Below, in pieces: positions 1-5,505 of a stretch of 6,198 nt of DNA. The DNA lies in the NCBI GenBank assembly GCA_030529405.1, contig JAUMWZ010000097.1, positions 1 through 6,198 on the forward strand. The letters run 5' to 3'. Each line of letters opens with the position of its first letter. Position 1 is the stretch's first letter. The position numbers and the translations under genes were made by a program. The stretch is from Bacteroides sp. (lineage in GTDB: Bacteria; Bacteroidota; Bacteroidia; Bacteroidales; Bacteroidaceae). Below the pieces are notes generated by a model that saw only the letters and a list, made by a program, of their open reading frames with translations, ran no database searches and was not told the DNA's origin.

Positions 1-34
1 ATGCAGAACAACGACAACAACTCATGTTTTTCAT
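1..34 (-). CDS. Possible start of a downstream gene, truncated by the window edge
   Basis: An ATG at 34-32 lies 14 bp past the stop of the collagen-like lipoprotein gene and opens a frame that runs off the left edge. Only eleven residues are visible, MKNMSCCRCSA. A Met-Lys start with a Cys/Ser/Ala stretch could begin a signal peptide, but too little is present to show one. The purine-rich GGTGAG just before the ATG could help initiation. The tight spacing and absence of a terminator suggest co-transcription with the lipoprotein gene. The other ATG nearby, which overlaps the lipoprotein stop, ends after three sense codons and is not a candidate. No function can be assigned, and the frame may prove not to be a gene. 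Confidence 0.3.
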   Translation of the reverse strand, partial: MKNMSCCRCSA

Positions 35-48
35 TGCTCACCAGGTTT

Positions 49-1173
49 TCATGTATCACCATAATTAACATATCTACCGCGCAAGAAGTCAAAGAAATCA
101 TCCATTGCATTTTTAGTTATATCCCATTTTTTACCTGTTCTATAGTCTATAAGAGGATCAGCTGTGTTGTATCTTTCTTTAAGTTCTTGCTTCCAAAGTT
201 CATAAGCAGAAAGACCATTAACACCATCTTTTCCTGTCAAGAACTTCCAGAAGTGAGTTTCATCGACTTGGTCTTTAGGCCATTTCTCTGTTGTGCTACC
301 TGGCTTATAAACTTGCTCTTTTAATACAAGAGCTTTCCAAACATCGTATGCAGAATCTCCCTTGTCTCCCTTAGGACCTTGCATAAATCTCCAGAAGTCG
401 GCAGCACTATTATCACCTTTAGGCCACACATCTCCAGTATTAGGGTTATTGAAACCTTTTGTTTCTAACTCTTCTTTCCAAAGCTCGTAAGCTGACTTTC
501 CATTGTTTCCTTTAGCAGGTACACCTGTGTCAGTAGTACCTATAAACCAATGGAATTGAGGCCCAGGACCAATATGAGGGCTTACACCATCTATGCCATC
601 TCTACCTTTTAGATATCTGAAATAATCAGTTAATTCTACTTTACTTTTATCCCAAGTGATTCTACCTGCCTCAACTTCTTTCTTCCATATTTCGTAAGAA
701 GAAAGTGCATTATTTCCGTTAGCACCTCTAGCTAAAACACCAGTGTCTTCTCCATTAATCCACCAGTTATTATTATTTCCTACTTCAGGAGTACTTCCAT
801 CTCTACCAGTTAAGAATCTCCAGAAGTCTGCTTCAGAGTCTTCACTAGAATTCCAAGTAGTTGAAGGGTCGCGTGGATTAGTTACATCTCCCTTAGATAT
901 GTATTTTTTCCACAACTGATAAGCAGAAAGGCCGTCTGTGCCTCTATCTCCTTTGTTACCTTTGATGTAAATAAGAAAATCAGCCAAAGTTGTCTTTTCC
1001 TTTGACCAACCAGGAACCTTGCCTTGTTCGGCTTGCTCTTTCCAAATTTCATAAGTAGATGCTCCATCATCCCCTTGTGGACCAGGAGGAAGATAGAAAT
1101 TCATGTCACTGCAAGAATACATTGCAATAGTAACAAACAGTGCAAAAAAACCAAATAGCGTTTTCTTTGTCAT
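49..1173 (-). CDS. Collagen-like modular surface lipoprotein
   Basis: This 374-residue protein starts with a lipoprotein signal peptide: basic TKK, a hydrophobic stretch at 6-19, and Tyr-Ser-Cys with the probable lipidated cysteine at 21. Cys21 is followed by Ser-Asp, resembling the acidic surface-export signal of Bacteroidota lipoproteins. The rest is almost wholly repetitive. Six modules of about 36-46 residues (near 39-78, 82-126, 157-192, 227-268, 273-316, 321-366) each open with a SAYELWK-like motif, carry a central Trp, and close with a DFWRFL-like aromatic helix and Gly. Short Gly-X-Y stretches such as GPQGDDG, GNKGDRG and GPKGDKG link them. Two inserts (127-150, 197-222) have the P-x-IG...W-x-x-G-x-DTGV pattern seen in other Bacteroidota collagen-like proteins. 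No catalytic domain or secretion tail is visible. I infer an extended or oligomeric stalk on the outer surface. The start follows an A/T-rich leader and gives a proper signal peptide. The modular class is recognised with confidence; the function is unknown. Confidence 0.88.
   Translation of the reverse strand: MTKKTLFGFFALFVTIAMYSCSDMNFYLPPGPQGDDGASTYEIWKEQAEQGKVPGWSKEKTTLADFLIYIKGNKGDRGTDGLSAYQLWKKYISKGDVTNPRDPSTTWNSSEDSEADFWRFLTGRDGSTPEVGNNNNWWINGEDTGVLARGANGNNALSSYEIWKKEVEAGRITWDKSKVELTDYFRYLKGRDGIDGVSPHIGPGPQFHWFIGTTDTGVPAKGNNGKSAYELWKEELETKGFNNPNTGDVWPKGDNSAADFWRFMQGPKGDKGDSAYDVWKALVLKEQVYKPGSTTEKWPKDQVDETHFWKFLTGKDGVNGLSAYELWKQELKERYNTADPLIDYRTGKKWDITKNAMDDFFDFLRGRYVNYGDT
508..585 (-). 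repeat. Tryptophan-rich DTGV insert, second copy
   Basis: Residues 197-222 of the lipoprotein, between modules 3 and 4. It shares the frame S-P-x-[IV]-G, an aromatic pair (His-Trp-Phe here), Gly, then D-T-G-V-x-A-[KR]-G with the copy at 724-795. This copy is the more divergent: Gly-Pro-Gly-Pro-Gln replaces the Asn run. Confidence 0.75.
724..795 (-). repeat. Tryptophan-rich DTGV insert, first copy
   Basis: Residues 127-150 of the lipoprotein, between modules 2 and 3: T-P-E-V-G, four Asn, Trp-Trp-Ile-Asn-Gly, then E-D-T-G-V-L-A-R-G. This resembles the IGxNGNWWIGxxDTGV segment that I recall beside collagen triplets in several Bacteroidota and Firmicutes surface proteins. Confidence 0.75.
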
Positions 1174-1374
1174 AAAATTTTAATTTTAATAATACTGTGG
1201 TAATGTTTGTTCTCAATATATTTCTTTTGTCTCTTTTGTTAAGAGAACTCCAAAATCACAGAAAGTCATAAATAGGTTATTACTAATTTATTTCACACCA
1301 GTTCATTTCTCATAAAAGACGATACATAATATTACATAAGCCTTTCAAATCCCTAGTATGTTAATTTCTTCACG

Positions 1375-1382
1375 CAAAAATA
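1375..1382 (-). promoter_or_regulatory. Candidate Bacteroidota -7 box for the lipoprotein gene
   Basis: On the minus strand these bases read TATTTTTG, a full match to the Bacteroidota -7 consensus TAnnTTTG. It is the nearest such box upstream of the lipoprotein start and would give a leader of about 195 nt. The best upstream TTTG (1400-1397) is only 14 nt away, shorter than the usual 19-21, so the -33 element is poor. Other matches further up, at 1417-1424 and 1622-1629, also lack a well-spaced TTG and may be chance in A/T-rich DNA. Confidence 0.25.
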
Positions 1383-1970
1383 CATTTAGTTTTTAACAAA
1401 CACATAAGCACCCCTACAAAATTAACAAATATTACACCACATAAAGACTATAAGACATAATGTAAACTCTATGGTACCATAAACAAAAAAGAACTAAAGA
1501 AGAACTCAGCAAACAAAAAGAAAGAAAACAGAGGATAACAGTACCTAAAAGAAAGAATAAATCCCAATCACAACACGACAGGAAAGCAAAAACTGCTATT
1601 TACAAGAAATTCAAAACAAGACAAATGTAAAAACAAGAAAATCCCAGATTAAAATAATCACTCCAGAAGCAAGTTCAACAACAGACTCAAACTGCGCTTT
1701 TACTTTTAAAAAAGCTATATCAAAACCATATAAACAGATGCATAATCAATATATAGCCTAAAAGATGAGCATATAAACACTAACAAGAAATCAAACTGTA
1801 AAGGTTTTATTTGCAGATAATACACAAAACAGAAATCAACGATATATAACCTACAGAGCAGATATATACAAAATAGACACCTATAAGAGATAAATAAAAG
1901 CAAAAAACATAACAAGCTATACAGAAAAGGAAGGATAAGTATTGCATAAACAAGAAGGAGCTGTTAGGTG

Positions 1971-2013
1971 TAAAAGAAAAAGCAGTTGCTGACTTTAATA
2001 TCAACAACTGCTT
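1971..2013 (-). terminator. Rho-independent terminator after the metalloprotease gene
   Basis: Read on the minus strand, arms AAGCAGTTG and CAACTGCTT form a 9 bp perfect stem (2013-2005 with 1988-1980). It extends inward by a G-U pair, three Watson-Crick pairs and one more possible wobble, leaving a small A/T loop. The stem is followed at once by a U-rich tail (TTTCTTTTA). It begins 43 nt past the metalloprotease stop, the expected place. The plus-strand side is A-rich too, so termination of plus-strand transcripts is possible, but no plus-strand gene is present. Confidence 0.9.
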
Positions 2014-2055
2014 ACTTATTATAATTCTCTATATGCTATTTATATGTACATCTAG

Positions 2056-4710
2056 TTACAGCTTAAACAAGCGATCTATTTGCACTATGTAATAGTCATA
2101 GAAATTCTTTGTTTCTTGATTTACTCCAGACGACTTGCCTTGCTTGTATAGAGAACTTATTCTCTTAAGCTGTGCAGCCACCAATGGATTGAGCTTTTGT
2201 TCTGGCAATCTTGGTTGATTGAAAATTACTCTAGCAAAAGAGTGTTCCTCTTTACAGTTGTAGTGACTACATGCCATAGCTGGTTTACTTACCATGTTGA
2301 TAAATTCCTCATACTCCTCTTGCAATCTTGCAGCACCAGGTTTTGCAACAACAGGTTGAAGTCCGCTTAGAGCGGTAAGAACACTTATTGCAGTAGATTG
2401 CAAGTTCATATCTTCTACACTTAGGTTTGCACCTTGCATTGTAGGCTTGAAGATTTCACTTACTGCATCGTTCATATAATTTGTTACGCTGTAATTCTTA
2501 CCATTGTTTGCTCTTTCGCCTTCCCATATTCTAAATAGAGTTGTAGGCGAGAACATAGAATATACTACAGACTTTTGGTAACCATCAAAAGCACCTCTGT
2601 TGATGTTAAGCTTATCCAACAAGTCTTGTGGGCACAACCAACTATTGTATGTCTTAGCCTCTTTTACCAACCAAGCCATAGCTTTCTTTTGAGTAGCCTT
2701 ATCTATATAGTTCTTATAGAATTTTCCATCTCCTTGTCTTACTTCCTTAAAGCTAACACCACCTAAATAAGGAATTACGTGACTGATGTGTCTACCATAT
2801 TGGATAGCTACTTCTCTATAAAGTTCCCTTAGCTCTCCATACTTATCGCCATTTGTTCTCTTCCAGTTCTCGAAGTTCTTCATTATATACTTCAAGTTCT
2901 TTATAGCGTAGTTACCAGATTTGATGTGGTCATTACCTAAGTCTTCCGATTGAGCAGTAGGGTCTACAGTTACAGGGAATTGTTGAGCTCCGAACTCAAA
3001 CATTCTGTCTTTAGTTTTCTCTTCAATCCATTTGTCAAGAGTCGGTATTTCGTCTTCAGGAGTTTTCGCGTCCTTTATCAACCTATATGCCCAGTTTATT
3101 GCGTGTATGTCATATACACCAAGAACTGGAGGAGTTAGCTTAACACCTTTTTCAAAGTCGCCTGGTTGAGCAACAAAGTTGTTACGAGCATAGTCCATAA
3201 TAGAAGGAGTAGTTCCATACTTCTGAGTGAAAGAAGGGCTACGCAATGAGTCTACAGGGAACGAATAACTAGCTCCCATATTGTGCATAAGACCTAATGT
3301 GTGACCTATCTCGTGCGATGCAACATAGCGAACAGATTCTTTCATCACTTCATCATCAAACACGTTCTTGTGTACTCTCTTATCAACGGCAGCTGTTTGA
3401 GTGAAACGCCAGTTGTGAAGTAGTGATATAACGTTGTGATACCATATTACGTCAGCAGTCAATATTTCTCCTGTTCTTGGGTCTACATAACTTGGTCCCA
3501 TAGCGTTAGGTATATCTGTCAAGGCATACTTAACACAGCTGTATCTCATATCGTCTGGGTCGAAGTTAGGGTCATTCTTTGGATATTCAAGAGCCTTAAC
3601 CACATTCTTAAATCCTGCTACTTCAAAAGCCTTGTTCCAATCTTCTATACCTTGCATAACGGTTTCTCTCCACTTCTTAGGGAAAGCTGTATCCACATAG
3701 AACACTATTTGTTTAGCTGGTTCTACAAGTTCTCCTGCGAAATACTTTTCTTCTTCTCCCGCCTTAGGTTCTATTCTCCAACGGTGTATAATTTCTCTGT
3801 TTACAATCTTGTCTTTGTTTGAAGAGAAATATCTCTTTTCTGTACTAAAGAATCCAACTCTGTTGTCTTGGAATCTATGACGCATCGGTTTGTCAGGAAG
3901 AACAAACAAAGAGCGGTGCATAGTCACAGTATAAGGTAAGTTGTGAGGAGGCACAGTATAAGCATACACACTCTTTACCTCGATATTCTTAGGGAAAGTG
4001 CTTACGCTACTCACTTTTGATGCTGGTGGGAAGAACATACCTTTTATTGATTGTGGATTTGGGCTACCACTCAAAGGACTTAGAATATTATCTTGTCCTA
4101 AGAAGATGCTATTTACATCAATCAGCACATTTTTTCCTTTCGACGCAATAATAGGGAATACTTTCCAAATTGGGTCTTTATAGTTTTTCTTGAACGAAGG
4201 GAATATAGGGTCATCTTCTGACACTACGTTCATATTTTGCACAAGGTGTATATACACTCTCTTAGAGTCTTTCGAAAAACGAATTAAGATAGGATTTTTC
4301 GCCATCTGACCAGCTACAAGTTCGCTGTTATTGCTTGTTTCTGCCACTCTACTTGCAAGTATATAACTCTTATTGAAAGCTGTATCTGGAATTTCAAAAA
4401 GAACAACACCGTCTTTGTTTACGTGAGTTGTAAACATACCCTCAAACTTTTGGAAACCTTGTGTAGCCTTTGTGTATGGGTCTACAGGTTGAGGTGCTGG
4501 TGCTGGGTTAGGAAGTCCTTTCTTCTTTCTTTTTTTTGCCTCTTTCTCAGCCTTTGCTTTAGCTTTCTTTGCAGCTTTCTCTCTTGCTTTTTTCTCGGCC
4601 TTTTCTATTTTAGCCTTTTCTTTTTCGCTTTTTTTATTGTCTTGCGCCTCTAAGCTATGCGCTGAGAACACAAAAGCGAAAAGAAGCACTGACATAAATG
4701 CTTTCTTCAT
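2056..4710 (-). CDS. Secreted zinc-dependent metalloprotease (DUF5118/DUF5117/DUF4953 family)
   Basis: This 884-residue protein is a metzincin-type zinc endopeptidase of a family common in Bacteroidota; its natural substrate is unknown. Residues 1-23 form a typical Sec signal peptide (MKK, a hydrophobic core, cleavage after Glu-Ala-Gln). Residues 24-64 are a highly charged segment with about 19 lysines, followed by a Pro-Ala linker (66-75). A DUF5118-like segment (about 78-125) and a DUF5117-like region (about 130-330) follow. The catalytic core starts near 335 with FYVD and WRETVMQGIEDWNKAFE. The zinc site HEIGHTLGLMH has His466, Glu467, His470 and His476, with a Met-turn SIMDY at Met505. 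The C-terminal DUF4953-like part ends in IDRLFKL, with no type IX sorting domain. The site is complete, so activity is expected. It is periplasmic or envelope-associated by inference, since there is no lipobox. It lies 127 bp past wbqC and ends in its own terminator. The start gives the signal peptide, and the leader is A-rich with no clear Shine-Dalgarno. I am sure of the family, unsure of the exact role. Confidence 0.95.
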   Translation of the reverse strand: MKKAFMSVLLFAFVFSAHSLEAQDNKKSEKEKAKIEKAEKKAREKAAKKAKAKAEKEAKKRKKKGLPNPAPAPQPVDPYTKATQGFQKFEGMFTTHVNKDGVVLFEIPDTAFNKSYILASRVAETSNNSELVAGQMAKNPILIRFSKDSKRVYIHLVQNMNVVSEDDPIFPSFKKNYKDPIWKVFPIIASKGKNVLIDVNSIFLGQDNILSPLSGSPNPQSIKGMFFPPASKVSSVSTFPKNIEVKSVYAYTVPPHNLPYTVTMHRSLFVLPDKPMRHRFQDNRVGFFSTEKRYFSSNKDKIVNREIIHRWRIEPKAGEEEKYFAGELVEPAKQIVFYVDTAFPKKWRETVMQGIEDWNKAFEVAGFKNVVKALEYPKNDPNFDPDDMRYSCVKYALTDIPNAMGPSYVDPRTGEILTADVIWYHNVISLLHNWRFTQTAAVDKRVHKNVFDDEVMKESVRYVASHEIGHTLGLMHNMGASYSFPVDSLRSPSFTQKYGTTPSIMDYARNNFVAQPGDFEKGVKLTPPVLGVYDIHAINWAYRLIKDAKTPEDEIPTLDKWIEEKTKDRMFEFGAQQFPVTVDPTAQSEDLGNDHIKSGNYAIKNLKYIMKNFENWKRTNGDKYGELRELYREVAIQYGRHISHVIPYLGGVSFKEVRQGDGKFYKNYIDKATQKKAMAWLVKEAKTYNSWLCPQDLLDKLNINRGAFDGYQKSVVYSMFSPTTLFRIWEGERANNGKNYSVTNYMNDAVSEIFKPTMQGANLSVEDMNLQSTAISVLTALSGLQPVVAKPGAARLQEEYEEFINMVSKPAMACSHYNCKEEHSFARVIFNQPRLPEQKLNPLVAAQLKRISSLYKQGKSSGVNQETKNFYDYYIVQIDRLFKL

Positions 4711-4837
4711 TTTAGTTTCAATTTAATTAAATGGTGATTATAAAATGGTCGCTAATATATCTATTTTGAGGGTAACAGTCACTATTTGAGGATTAAAACA
4801 ATTTGTTTTTAATATTATTTCAGTAAACACATTACTG
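4711..4837. promoter_or_regulatory. Spacer and probable leader upstream of the metalloprotease
   Basis: This 127 bp A/T-rich gap should hold the metalloprotease promoter if the gene is transcribed separately from wbqC. No exact TAnnTTTG box is visible on the minus strand. The closest is TATATTAG around 4760-4753, with one mismatch and no good -33 TTG. A 7 bp A/T-only inverted repeat, AAAACAA/TTGTTTT, lies at 4795-4809. The promoter call is therefore positional only. Confidence 0.3.
4821..4837 (-). terminator. Weak hairpin directly after the wbqC stop
   Basis: Read on the minus strand, CAGTAA, a 5-nt loop TGTGT and TTACTG form a 6 bp stem that begins at the base after the wbqC TAA. The next bases are AAATAATATT rather than a U-run, so it is a poor intrinsic terminator. 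It may instead mark the transcript end or protect the 3' end, and read-through into the metalloprotease cannot be excluded. Confidence 0.25.
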
Positions 4838-5482
4838 TTAAATCCTACAGATACTATTATTTAATACAATAAGGCTCTCAGGCCCCATATTAAACAACAA
4901 ATCTATCACACTAAGGTTAGGAATAAATCCGTGTCTATCTTCAAAAACCTGATAATATTTCACAGGAGTGAACCCATCGGTGTATTCTCCTTCTTTTCTC
5001 TTAGGATTTATCTCTGAGCGCAGGTCTAATATCATCTCCGACTTACCGTCATAGTATTCTTTGGTAGTGTCAAAACTCACATCTATATCTATCAAACCAC
5101 AAATGGTTTCCATAAGTCGTAAGTTGAAATCCACAAGAAAGTCCGTGTGATTATCATATATAGGCTTAAAGAAGTCTTTGTAATATTCAAAGAAGGGGGT
5201 GTTATTGTATGCTGACTCTATGGCATTCCAATGTGTATGTTGCCAGTTACCATGATTAGATATGCGCAAATCTTTTGTTAAGCACTTCTGATTGTGAGGT
5301 TTTTCAACGGGTATGGAAAGATGTTGCACGCCGTTGGCTGTAGATATAGCACACCTGTTTCTGTATGTTTGTTTCACATAGTTATCGTTTACCTCTATTA
5401 TAGCCCTATCGCTACCAACTATGTGAGCATAATATTCTATCGGAGCTAAGTAAGCCGTAGAAAAGCAGACTTCTTTCTTCAT
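4838..5482 (-). CDS. WbqC-like family protein
   Basis: This 214-residue protein matches the WbqC-like family (Pfam PF08889 from memory). It shows STAYLAPIEYYA near the N-terminus (8-19), YRNRCAI (40-46), an aromatic central block from HGNW to FFEYY (77-101), and a C-terminal YYQVFEDRHGF followed by NLSVIDLLFNMGPES (176-203). There is no signal peptide or membrane segment, so it should be cytoplasmic. Family members were named from polysaccharide (O-antigen) clusters, but I know of no established biochemical activity, and nothing here is a surface-polysaccharide locus. The gene begins 23 bp after the signal-peptidase-like gene, with no terminator between, so they are very probably co-transcribed; I recall the same lepB-wbqC order in other Bacteroidales. 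Upstream ATGs in the gap stop after zero to three further sense codons, so the ATG at 5482 is the only usable start. The length appears normal for the family. Confidence 0.9.
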   Translation of the reverse strand: MKKEVCFSTAYLAPIEYYAHIVGSDRAIIEVNDNYVKQTYRNRCAISTANGVQHLSIPVEKPHNQKCLTKDLRISNHGNWQHTHWNAIESAYNNTPFFEYYKDFFKPIYDNHTDFLVDFNLRLMETICGLIDIDVSFDTTKEYYDGKSEMILDLRSEINPKRKEGEYTDGFTPVKYYQVFEDRHGFIPNLSVIDLLFNMGPESLIVLNNSICRI

Positions 5483-5505
5483 CGCATTACATTATTCTAG
5501 TTTCA

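Larger units (their letters stand above)
76..1083 (-). repeat. Six degenerate SAYELWK/DFWRFL modules with collagen-like linkers
   Basis: Protein residues 31-366 form a tandem array. My hand-derived consensus is S-[AST]-Y-[EDQ]-[ILV]-W-K, about 10-20 variable residues with a Gly early on, a Trp, 6-9 polar residues, then D-[FY]-[FWL]-x-[FY]-[LIM]-x-G and a Gly-X-Y linker. Closing motifs include DFLIYIKG, DFWRFLTG, DYFRYLKG, DFWRFMQG, HFWKFLTG and DFFDFLRG. The DNA copies have diverged, although the SAYELWK segments still share a recognisable core, so this is an old duplication rather than a recent slippage array. Confidence 0.85.
1174..2055. other. Gene-free spacer with strong A-over-T skew
   Basis: This 882 bp gap separates the metalloprotease from the lipoprotein gene. 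I see no credible gene in it; the few open frames on the minus strand are Leu/Phe/Tyr/Cys-rich by-products of the base composition. It holds the metalloprotease terminator (1971-2013), a candidate -7 box (1375-1382), and a weak 6 bp stem with a 5-nt loop in the lipoprotein leader (1230-1246). A 12 bp perfect palindrome centred on GGTACC lies at 1470-1481. From about 1390 to 1970 the plus strand is very A-rich: in 1481-1680 I count about 57% A against 12-13% T. No tRNA, rRNA, known riboswitch or long repeat was recognised. Confidence 0.7.

Noticed and set aside
1..324. Open frame of 107 codons on the plus strand
   Set aside because: It is antisense to the collagen-like lipoprotein, whose signal peptide and repeats are unmistakable; its translation has no domain and is rich in Cys, Phe and Ile.
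882..1070. 62-codon minus-strand frame
   Set aside because: It lies in another frame inside the lipoprotein gene and has no coding features of its own.
76..1083. CRISPR-like or recent tandem DNA repeat
   Set aside because: The periodicity is in the protein; DNA copies are diverged, spacing varies and the frame is kept, so it is a coding module array.
1696..1715. GCTTTT/AAAAGC inverted repeat as a terminator
   Set aside because: The stem is only 6 bp and mostly A/T, lies far from any gene end, and is expected by chance in this base composition.
1715..2007. Two overlapping 66-codon minus-strand frames that look like hydrophobic peptides
   Set aside because: Their Leu/Phe/Tyr/Cys make-up follows from the A-rich plus strand, they overlap each other, and one begins inside the metalloprotease terminator hairpin.
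3436..3822. 128-codon plus-strand frame
   Set aside because: It lies antisense within the conserved catalytic region of the metalloprotease and shows no recognisable motif.
4423..4653. Plus-strand frame rich in Leu, Phe, Cys and Ser
   Set aside because: It is the antisense image of the lysine-rich tether codons of the metalloprotease, which forces a hydrophobic translation.
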